From: an uncultured Bacilli bacterium | Lineage (GTDB): Bacteria > Bacillota_I > Bacilli_A > RF39 > UBA660 | Reading direction: 5' to 3' | NCBI GenBank assembly: GCA_947598425.1 | Contig: CANQFH010000020.1 | Span: forward strand, 1 to 13,815 | DNA length: 13,815 bases | Part shown: positions 6,707-13,815 of the stretch, piece by piece | How the letters are laid out: every line of letters starts with the position of its first letter | How positions within the stretch are numbered: position 1 is the stretch's first letter | Notes under the pieces: model-generated | Seen by the model: the letters and a program-made list of their open reading frames with translations, nothing else | Database searches by the model: none | Told to the model about the DNA's origin: nothing | Translations under genes and position numbers: made by a program

Positions 6707-8614
6707 ATGAATAAGTTAAGTATGGAAACAATGAATATAATTGATACAAATATTGATAAAATTGGCGAGATTTTTCCAAATGTTATTGTCGAGGGTGAAG
6801 CTGGTAAAAGCATTGATTTTGAGTTATTAAAACAAGAATTGTCTGATAATATTGTTGAGGGAAATAAAGAAAAATATCAATTGAATTGGCCGGGTAAGAA
6901 AGAGGCAATATTAAATGCTAATAAACCTTCTATAAATACGTTAAGACCTGTGGTAGAAAAATCAGTTGATTTTGATAATACCAAGAATATTTATATCGAA
7001 GGAGATAATCTTGAGGCTTTAAAAATATTACAAGAATCATATTTATATAGAGTAAAAATGATTTATATAGATCCTCCTTATAATACTGGTAGTGATTTTA
7101 TATATAGTGATAATTTTGATAAGAATAGTTATGATGAATTAGTGGAATCAGGACAAATAAATGAAGATGGTGAAAAATTAATTGCTAATAGTTCATCTAA
7201 TGGCCGATATCATTCTAACTGGATATCTATGATGTATTCGAGATTAAAATTAGCAAGGAATTTATTAACAGATGATGGGGTTATTTTTATTAGTATTGAT
7301 GATCATGAAGTGGATAATTTAAGAAAAATTTGTAATGAGATTTTTGGAGAAAATAATTTTGTTGGTTGTGCCGGAAGAATAACTAAAAAAAGTAATAATA
7401 AAGGTGATTATTGGGCTCCGAATTTTGATTATGTGTTAACATATACTAAAAGTGCTGATGATGGTTATGGTTTTATTGGAGGCATAAATTATGATTCTTA
7501 TAATTTAACTGAAAAAGAAGGGCCAAGAAAAGGTGAAAAATATCAATTAGTTAGATTATATATGTCATCATTACAAAATAGAAATCCTGAGCAAAGATTT
7601 TGGATAGATTGTCCTGATGGTAGTAAAATTATTCCACCAGGAAAGACATTACCACCACAAAGACCTATATTAGGTGATGGTATTTGGCGTTGGACAAGGA
7701 AAAAGTATGAAGAAGAAAAAGATAAAATAGTTATTAAAAAAGTTAAATCTTCTAATTTAATAGATCAAGATGGTAATCCTGCCAAATGGAATGTATTTGC
7801 TAAAACATACCTTAATGATGTTATCGATAATTTATCAGCTAAACCAAATAGTTTTATTGAGAATTATATTAATCAATTAAGTTCTCATGAACTAAATAAA
7901 TTAGATATTCCTTTTGATTATGCTAAACCAACAGCGTTATTAAAATTTTTAATGGAAATATGTAAAATTGGCGATGATGATATTGTCTTAGATTTTTTTA
8001 GTGGTTCCGCATCAACTGCAGATGCTCTATTACAATATAATGCTGAAAATGGTACTAATGCTAAGTATATCATGATTCAATTACCAGAAAAAATAGATAA
8101 TAAAAAAGAAGCTTATGCTAAAGGGTATCGATATATTACAGATATTGGTGAAGAAAGAATTAGAAGAGCTAGTAAAAAAATAAAAAAAGAAACTAAAGCT
8201 AAAATTGATTATGGGTTTAGAGTTTATCAAATTGCCTCTTCAAATATGAAAGATGTTTATTATAAGCCTAGTGATTTACAACAATCACAATTAACATTGT
8301 TTGAATCGAATATTAAAGAAGATAGAACTACTAATGATTTATTAACTCAAGTAATGCTTAATTTGGGATTAACATTAGATTTAAAAATAGAGGAAAAGAA
8401 AATATTAAATAATAATGTTTATATTGTAGATAATAATACTCTAGTAGCATGTTTTGATGATGAAATAGATATCAAGATTGTCGATAAAATTTGTAAATTA
8501 CAACCATTAAAAGTAGTATTTAAAGATAGTTCATTTAAATATGATAATGATAAGATAAATATAGAAGAAAGATTTAAAAAATTATCACCAGATACAGAGA
8601 TTAGTGTTTTGTAG
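6707..8614 (+). CDS. mod: Type III restriction-modification system, Mod adenine methyltransferase
   Basis: A 635-aa DNA N6-adenine methyltransferase that also supplies sequence recognition for the type III complex. Motif IV DPPYNTG (122-128) precedes the AdoMet-binding motif I, DFFSGSAST (429-437): the beta-class order found in type III Mod proteins. The region between (roughly 215-375) is the likely target-recognition domain, so the recognised DNA sequence cannot be read from family membership. The length matches known Mod proteins (about 600-650 aa) and no motif is broken. Motif I has Ala where the generic FxGxG pattern has its second Gly, a variant known among Mod proteins. The start at 6707 has AAAGGAG (6694-6700) with a 6-nt spacer; a GTG at 6689 upstream has no such site. 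No simple-sequence repeat of the phase-variable kind is visible. res follows 10 nt after the TAG stop. Confidence 0.95.
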   Translation: MNKLSMETMNIIDTNIDKIGEIFPNVIVEGEAGKSIDFELLKQELSDNIVEGNKEKYQLNWPGKKEAILNANKPSINTLRPVVEKSVDFDNTKNIYIEGDNLEALKILQESYLYRVKMIYIDPPYNTGSDFIYSDNFDKNSYDELVESGQINEDGEKLIANSSSNGRYHSNWISMMYSRLKLARNLLTDDGVIFISIDDHEVDNLRKICNEIFGENNFVGCAGRITKKSNNKGDYWAPNFDYVLTYTKSADDGYGFIGGINYDSYNLTEKEGPRKGEKYQLVRLYMSSLQNRNPEQRFWIDCPDGSKIIPPGKTLPPQRPILGDGIWRWTRKKYEEEKDKIVIKKVKSSNLIDQDGNPAKWNVFAKTYLNDVIDNLSAKPNSFIENYINQLSSHELNKLDIPFDYAKPTALLKFLMEICKIGDDDIVLDFFSGSASTADALLQYNAENGTNAKYIMIQLPEKIDNKKEAYAKGYRYITDIGEERIRRASKKIKKETKAKIDYGFRVYQIASSNMKDVYYKPSDLQQSQLTLFESNIKEDRTTNDLLTQVMLNLGLTLDLKIEEKKILNNNVYIVDNNTLVACFDDEIDIKIVDKICKLQPLKVVFKDSSFKYDNDKINIEERFKKLSPDTEISVL

Positions 8615-8624
8615 GGGGAGTAGC

Positions 8625-11600
8625 ATGAAATTAAAGTTTAAACAACAACAATATCAAGATGATGCAGTAATGGCAGTAGTAAATTGTTTTGAAGGTCAAA
8701 CAAAAGGAAGTAAAAAAGATTTATTTACTAAACTGATAACTACTAATAAAGGAACTTTACTAGAAAAAACTGAAGAAATAGAGATAGTATCTTATGGTAA
8801 TTATCCTATTACTCTTACAGAAACTGAAAGAAGAGCTAATATAAGAAAAGTTCAAAAATTAAATGATATTAGTTATACTGATAACGCTAATCTTGATAAT
8901 TTTACTATTGAAATGGAAACTGGTACTGGTAAAACATATACTTATATTAAAACTATGTATGAATTAAATAATTATTATGGGTGGAGTAAATTTATTGTAA
9001 TGGTACCTAGTATTGCCATTCGTGAGGGAGTCCAAAAATCATTTGAAATTACACAAGATCATTTTCAAGAGATTTATCATAAAAAAATAAGATTCTTTAT
9101 TTATAATTCTTCTAATAGTTCTAATATTTCTAATATTGATAAATTTGCATCAGATGATACAATACAAGCGATGATTATAAATTATCAAGCTTTTTCTGCT
9201 AAAGGTATTGCCAATAGGAGAATATATGAAGAATTAGATGAACTACAAACTAGAAAACCTATAGATGTTATTAAATCAGTAAGACCAATATTAATTATTG
9301 ATGAACCTCAAAAATTTGGCAATAAGACTGAAAATTTATTTAAAGAATTTAATCCGTTATTTACTATACGTTATTCAGCAACTCATAAAAAAGATAAAGA
9401 ATATAATAAAATTTATAGGCTTGATGCTATTGATGCTTATAATCAAAAGTTAGTAAAAAAGATTAATGTTAAAGGTATTGAAATATTAAATAATAAATCT
9501 GAGAATACTTATTTATTTTTAGATCGTGTTAATATTGGTAAAAAGCATAATCCTGAAGCTATAATGGAAATTGAAGTTAAAAGTAGTACTGGTGTAAATA
9601 AAAGATTAATGAAGTTTAAAGTTGGAGATAATTTGTATAAAAAATCAGGTAATTTACAACAATACAAAGGATTTATAATAAATGAAATAGATTGTCGATA
9701 TAGTAGTTATGATAAAGTTACATTTACCAATGGTGTAGAAATTGAATCTGGCCAAGTTATGGGAGATGTTGATGAAGAACATATTATTAGAATTCAAATT
9801 CGAGAAACTATAAAATCCCACCTTGAAAAAGAAAAAGAATTATATAATTTGGGTATTAAAGTATTATCATTGTTCTTTATAGATGAAGTAGCTAAATATA
9901 AATATTATGAAAATGGTAAAGCTTTAAAAGGGGAGTATGCTCGTATTTTTGAAGAAGAATACAATAATGCTTTAGAAGAATATCAAGATATGTCTTCTTA
10001 TAATCAATATTTAAATTCTTTTGATACGGGTAAAATTCATGCTGGATATTTTTCTATTGATAAGAAAGGCCATGAAGTTGATCCTAATATTAATGATAAG
10101 AAAGAATACTTAAGTTTTGATGAAAATGCTTATGATTTAATTATGAAAGATAAAGAAAGATTATTATCTCAAAAAGAACCAGTAAGATTTATTTTTTCAC
10201 ATTCTGCTTTAAGAGAAGGTTGGGATAATCCGAATATATTTCAAATATGTACTTTAAAACATAGCAATTCCGAGATAAGTAAAAGACAAGAGATTGGTAG
10301 AGGGTTGCGAATATGTGTCAATATTGATGGCGATAGAATGGATTATAAAACTCTTGAAAATAGTTTTCATGATATTAATACTTTAACTGTTATAGCTAGT
10401 GAATCATATGATAGTTTTGCTAAATCTTTACAAGCAGAAATGATTGAATCTTTAACTAATCGCCCTAAAAACTTTACTGCAGAAGTATTTGTGGGGAAAA
10501 TTTTAACTAACGATCATCAAGAACGTTATGAGTTTACTCAGGAACATTATCAAGATTTACTAATATTTAATGTCTTAAATGGTTATGTTGATAAAAATGA
10601 TAATTATAAAGTTACTGATAAATTTATTGAAGATGTGGAAAATAATACATTAGAAGTTATGCCAGAACTTTTAAGATTTAAAGAACAAATAACTAATCTT
10701 TTTAAAAAATTATATATTGTAAATAATATAGAATATACTAGTGATGAACGTAAAGAGAATATTAAATCATTAGAACCCAATGATAATTTTATGAAAAAAG
10801 AGTTTCAAGATTTATGGAATAAAATAAATGTAAAAACAGTTTATGAAGTTAATTTTGATACCGATACTCTGATTGAAAAAGCCATTAATGCTATAAATAC
10901 TAAATTAAATATTAATAAAACACTAGTTAAAATAACTGAAGGAATTCAAAAAGATACTATTTCTTCAGTAACATTAAATAGTAAAGAATCGATGGTAGAA
11001 TCAAGTTCAAAAGTAGAAGTTATTAATAATTATACTCCTTCTCAAATATCTTATGATTTGGTAGGAGAATTGACTAGGGATACTGGATTAACTAGAAAAA
11101 CAATTATAGCTATTTTAACTAAGATTGACAAAGAAAAATTTGATAAATATAAATATAATCCTGAAGAATTTATAAGAAAAGTTGGTCGCTTAATTAATAA
11201 TGAAAAAGCTAGTATTATTATTGATGGTATTGTATATCATAAAACTAATCAAAAATATTCAAATGATATATTTAATATTCATAATATCCATGGAGAACTT
11301 GGCAAAAATGCGATAAGAGTTAAAAAACATATTTATGATTATTTAGTTACAGATTCTAAAAATGAAATTAATTTTGCTAATAAATTAGAGTCTGGTGAAG
11401 TAACAGTATATGCAAAATTACCTAATGGATTTAAAATTCCAACACCAGTAGGTAATTATATTCCCGATTGGGCAATAGTTTTGAATAATTCTGATTTTAA
11501 ATATATGTATTTTGTTGCTGAAACTAAAGGTAGTATGGATCAAAGAGAGTTAAGAGATATTGAAAATGCCAAAATAGCATGTGCTAGAAAACATTTTGAA

Positions 11601-11678
11601 TGTTTAAGTAATAACGCTATAAAATATGATGTAGTTGATAGTTATGATACATTGATAAATATGTTAACAAATAATTAG
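8625..11678 (+). CDS. res: Type III restriction-modification system, Res endonuclease/helicase subunit
   Basis: A 1017-aa superfamily 2 helicase-nuclease that cuts unmethylated DNA in complex with Mod. The motor shows Walker A METGTGKT (97-104), motif II DEPQ (226-229), motif III SAT (251-253) and motif VI QEIGRGLR (555-562). The C-terminal nuclease is PD-(D/E)xK type: P947-D948 followed by E966-T967-K968. All expected catalytic residues are present and the length is typical of the family, so it looks functional. The start at 8625 has AGGGGGAG (8613-8620), which overlaps the mod stop codon; a GTG at 8604 inside mod is not credible. The overlap of ribosome site and mod stop suggests coupled translation, so Res is made only where Mod is made. 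TAG stop followed at once by an in-frame TGA. Confidence 0.95.
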   Translation: MKLKFKQQQYQDDAVMAVVNCFEGQTKGSKKDLFTKLITTNKGTLLEKTEEIEIVSYGNYPITLTETERRANIRKVQKLNDISYTDNANLDNFTIEMETGTGKTYTYIKTMYELNNYYGWSKFIVMVPSIAIREGVQKSFEITQDHFQEIYHKKIRFFIYNSSNSSNISNIDKFASDDTIQAMIINYQAFSAKGIANRRIYEELDELQTRKPIDVIKSVRPILIIDEPQKFGNKTENLFKEFNPLFTIRYSATHKKDKEYNKIYRLDAIDAYNQKLVKKINVKGIEILNNKSENTYLFLDRVNIGKKHNPEAIMEIEVKSSTGVNKRLMKFKVGDNLYKKSGNLQQYKGFIINEIDCRYSSYDKVTFTNGVEIESGQVMGDVDEEHIIRIQIRETIKSHLEKEKELYNLGIKVLSLFFIDEVAKYKYYENGKALKGEYARIFEEEYNNALEEYQDMSSYNQYLNSFDTGKIHAGYFSIDKKGHEVDPNINDKKEYLSFDENAYDLIMKDKERLLSQKEPVRFIFSHSALREGWDNPNIFQICTLKHSNSEISKRQEIGRGLRICVNIDGDRMDYKTLENSFHDINTLTVIASESYDSFAKSLQAEMIESLTNRPKNFTAEVFVGKILTNDHQERYEFTQEHYQDLLIFNVLNGYVDKNDNYKVTDKFIEDVENNTLEVMPELLRFKEQITNLFKKLYIVNNIEYTSDERKENIKSLEPNDNFMKKEFQDLWNKINVKTVYEVNFDTDTLIEKAINAINTKLNINKTLVKITEGIQKDTISSVTLNSKESMVESSSKVEVINNYTPSQISYDLVGELTRDTGLTRKTIIAILTKIDKEKFDKYKYNPEEFIRKVGRLINNEKASIIIDGIVYHKTNQKYSNDIFNIHNIHGELGKNAIRVKKHIYDYLVTDSKNEINFANKLESGEVTVYAKLPNGFKIPTPVGNYIPDWAIVLNNSDFKYMYFVAETKGSMDQRELRDIENAKIACARKHFECLSNNAIKYDVVDSYDTLINMLTNN

Positions 11679-11703
11679 TGAGTGGATTTATTAGGGAGTA
11701 GAT

Positions 11704-13683
11704 ATGGAATTAAAAGATATAAAAGGAATTGGGGAACAAGCTCAAAGAAAGTTAAATTCACTTAATATATATACTGTTAATGATTTATTAGAACATTATC
11801 CTTATCGTTATAATTTTATTAATATTGTAAATATTCATGATGTTAAAGATAACGAAAATTGTATGATTATTGCTAAAGTAATTGAAAGTGGCAAAGTTCA
11901 ATATATTAAAAGAAACTTTAATCGTTTAACTTTTAATGCTACCAGTGATAATGTTATTTTAAATGTTACAATTTTTAATCGTGCATTTTTAAAACCAAAT
12001 TTAAAAGTGGGTCAAGATATTCTTTTAATAGGTAAATATGATAAATTAAAAAATAAGTTTATAGCAAGTGATATTAAATTTAATAATTTAGAGAATAAAA
12101 TAGAAAGTGTTTATCATTTAGTAGATGGATTAACTAATAATTCTTTAATAAAAATGATAGATAATGCTTTAAAAAGTAATGAGTATATTGATTATATACC
12201 AAAGTATTATTCAGATAAATATCATTTTATAGATAAATTAACTGCCTTAAAAAAGATTCATAATCCTGGTAGTATCGATGATATAAAGAAAGCGTCAGTA
12301 AGATTAAAATATGAAGAATTATTTACTTTTATGTTTAAAATTAATTATTTAAAAAGACTTAATAGTAAAGCTTTAGGAATTAAAAGAAATGTTACCGAGT
12401 TATCTAAAAGAGAATTTATACAAGCTTTACCATTTGAACTAACTATAGATCAATTAAAAGGTGTTGATGATATCTATAATGATTTAACTAATTCTTGTAG
12501 AATGAATAGACTTATTTTGGGTGATGTAGGAAGTGGTAAAACCATAGTAGCAACATTTGCTATTTATCTAAATTCAATATGTGGGTATCAAAGTGCTTTA
12601 ATGGCACCGACCGAAGTTTTAGCAGAACAACATTATAAAAATTTAAAAGATTTATTAGCAAAATTTAATATTAAGGTAGCGCTTTTAACGGGATCTATAA
12701 AAAAGAGTGAGAAAAAAAATATATTAGATGATTTAGAAAATGGTGAAATTAATTTAATTATTGGAACTCATGCTCTTATAAGTGATGATGTTAAATTTAA
12801 TAACTTAGGATTAGTGGTTACTGATGAACAACATCGTTTTGGAGTAGGGCAAAGAAATACATTAAGTGATAAAGGAATAACGCCGGATGTTCTTTATTTA
12901 TCTGCTACTCCAATACCAAGAACTTATGCTTTAACTATTTATGGCGATTTAGATTTATCAATTATTAGAACTAAGCCTAAAGGTAGAAAAGATATCATTA
13001 CTGTAGTTAAAAAAGAGTCTGAAATCAAAGATGTTTTATATAAAATGTTAGAAGAATTGAAATTAAATCACCAAATATATGTAGTATCACCTTTGATATT
13101 AGATAATGAAGAATTGGATTTGAAAAGTGTCTTAGCATTAGAAGAAAAATTACGATTAGCGTTTAATAATCAAGTACCCATTGGAGTATTACATGGTAAA
13201 TTAAAGAATAAAGAAAAAGAAGAAATAATGAATAAATTTAAATGTGGTGAGATTAAAATATTAATATCTACAACAGTTATTGAAGTAGGTATTGATGTTC
13301 CTTCTTCAACTATGATGGTTATTTATAATGCTGAAAGATTTGGATTAGCAACTTTACATCAATTAAGAGGAAGAGTTGGAAGAAATGATGTTCAAAGTTA
13401 TTGTTATTTAATTAGTAATAAAGATATTGAGAGATTAAAAGTTTTAGAAGAAAGTAATGATGGTTTTTATATTAGTGAAAAAGATTTTCAAATGAGAGGT
13501 CAAGGAGACTTATTTGGAGTTAAACAAAGTGGTGATATGTCATTTAAAATTGCTAATTTAAAAGATGATTATCAAATATTATTACAAACTAAAGAAGATA
13601 GTGAAGAATATATTAAAAATAAGGGATATGAAGATAGTAAAATATATCAAGATATTATTGAAAAAATAACATTTATTAACTAA
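11704..13683 (+). CDS. recG: RecG, ATP-dependent branched-DNA helicase
   Basis: A 659-aa helicase that regresses stalled replication forks and processes Holliday junctions, D-loops and R-loops. The N-terminal wedge region (to about 230) includes a helix-hairpin-like start (KDIKGIGEQAQRKL) and an OB fold. Motor motifs are Walker A GDVGSGKT (273-280), motif II DEQH (374-377), SATPIPRT (400-407) and QLRGRVGR (553-560). The C-terminal TRG motif is intact (RGQGDLFGVKQSG, 598-610). Length is slightly below the usual 670-695 aa. ATG 11704 has AGGGAG (11693-11698) 5 nt upstream. It lies only 25 nt after res with no terminator or clear promoter between, so it is probably co-transcribed with the R-M genes. 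In many Bacillota recG sits in a housekeeping setting, so this neighbourhood is unusual. TAA stop. Confidence 0.96.
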   Translation: MELKDIKGIGEQAQRKLNSLNIYTVNDLLEHYPYRYNFINIVNIHDVKDNENCMIIAKVIESGKVQYIKRNFNRLTFNATSDNVILNVTIFNRAFLKPNLKVGQDILLIGKYDKLKNKFIASDIKFNNLENKIESVYHLVDGLTNNSLIKMIDNALKSNEYIDYIPKYYSDKYHFIDKLTALKKIHNPGSIDDIKKASVRLKYEELFTFMFKINYLKRLNSKALGIKRNVTELSKREFIQALPFELTIDQLKGVDDIYNDLTNSCRMNRLILGDVGSGKTIVATFAIYLNSICGYQSALMAPTEVLAEQHYKNLKDLLAKFNIKVALLTGSIKKSEKKNILDDLENGEINLIIGTHALISDDVKFNNLGLVVTDEQHRFGVGQRNTLSDKGITPDVLYLSATPIPRTYALTIYGDLDLSIIRTKPKGRKDIITVVKKESEIKDVLYKMLEELKLNHQIYVVSPLILDNEELDLKSVLALEEKLRLAFNNQVPIGVLHGKLKNKEKEEIMNKFKCGEIKILISTTVIEVGIDVPSSTMMVIYNAERFGLATLHQLRGRVGRNDVQSYCYLISNKDIERLKVLEESNDGFYISEKDFQMRGQGDLFGVKQSGDMSFKIANLKDDYQILLQTKEDSEEYIKNKGYEDSKIYQDIIEKITFIN

Positions 13684-13721
13684 ATTTAAACATATTTAAA
13701 TGTTAAATTAAAACAATGCAA

Positions 13722-13745
13722 TTGACAAAAAAAAATTAATATAAT
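13722..13745 (+). promoter_or_regulatory. Promoter-like boxes after recG (poor spacing)
   Basis: A perfect TTGACA (13722-13727) and a perfect TATAAT (13740-13745), but only 12 nt apart, well under the 16-18 nt sigma-A needs. No TG extension precedes the -10 and no alternative -35 is evident. If active, it would yield a short RNA ending at the terminator at 13773-13815, or read into a gene beyond the window. Confidence 0.2.
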
Positions 13746-13772
13746 CCCGAATTTATCAGTTTTAGAAAAGCA

Positions 13773-13815
13773 AAATCTCTCAAACCTAGTGTTTATGCTA
13801 GATTGAGAGATTTTT
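13773..13815 (+). terminator. Strong intrinsic terminator after recG
   Basis: An 11-bp perfect stem, 13773-13783 paired with 13803-13813 (core ATCTCTCAA / TTGAGAGAT), is topped by a second short stem CTAG (13786-13789) / CTAG (13798-13801). It runs into T's at the window edge. It lies about 90 nt past recG and most likely ends the mod-res-recG transcript. It might instead end a small RNA or act as an attenuator for a gene beyond the window. Confidence 0.75.

Noticed and set aside
6707..8614. Phase-variable mod gene
   Set aside because: Many type III mod genes switch through simple repeats, but I see no homopolymer long enough and no tandem repeat in or just upstream of this one that would shift the frame.
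8604..8624. GTG-initiated extension of res overlapping mod
   Set aside because: No ribosome site precedes it, whereas AGGGGGAG precedes ATG 8625.
90..13683. Mycoplasma-type genetic code (TGA read as Trp)
   Set aside because: All seven genes are full length under the standard code and the Trp codons examined are TGG, which would be unlikely in such AT-rich DNA if TGA also coded Trp.
13760..13786. GTTTTAGA...CTCAAAC stretch resembling the ends of a type II CRISPR repeat or a tracrRNA anti-repeat
   Set aside because: It is a single copy of only 27 bases, no cas gene or spacer-repeat periodicity is present, and its right half is already explained as one arm of the terminator hairpin at 13773-13813. 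It would merit another look only if the sequence past 13815 shows repeats.

Overview
The window is a very AT-rich stretch of bacterial chromosome with seven complete, tightly packed protein genes and no tRNA, rRNA, insertion sequence or CRISPR array that I can recognise. The gene types, purine-rich AAAGGAG-type ribosome binding sites, sigma-A-like promoters, short U-tailed terminators and a CIRCE heat-shock operator point to a low-GC Bacillota lineage, plausibly a Mollicutes-like or Erysipelotrichia-like gut or host-associated bacterium. The species cannot be named from this sequence. The code looks standard: all Trp codons I examined are TGG and no gene needs TGA read as Trp. However, none of the seven genes stops with TGA (three TAA, four TAG).

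Layout. (1) 1-1986, minus strand: htpG (Hsp90) with a consensus sigma-A promoter, a near-perfect CIRCE (HrcA) operator at its transcription start, and a terminator behind it. A second hairpin there serves transcription arriving from the left. (2) 1987-2820, plus strand: a divergent gene for a membrane-anchored DNA/RNA non-specific (beta-beta-alpha metal) endonuclease, with an extended -10 promoter and its own terminator. (3) 2821-6476: a two-gene operon for a heterodimeric ABC exporter. The two genes overlap by 8 bases and carry complementary defects: one degenerate and one canonical ATP site. (4) 6477-11678: a complete type III restriction-modification system, mod then res, behind a roughly 175-base leader. 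(5) 11679-13815: recG, starting 25 bases after res with no terminator between, then a short non-coding tail ending in a strong terminator hairpin.

How the genes work together. htpG is a stress-response unit, probably repressed by HrcA. The surface nuclease could degrade external DNA/RNA for nucleotide salvage. The ABC pair should form one multidrug-type efflux pump. Mod methylates and Mod-Res cleaves unmethylated foreign DNA. RecG remodels stalled forks and recombination intermediates and appears to share the R-M transcript. All gene families here are known. The points most worth a second look are the CIRCE control of htpG, the R-M/recG linkage, the asymmetric ABC pair, dyad sequences at three promoter regions, and the absence of TGA stops.
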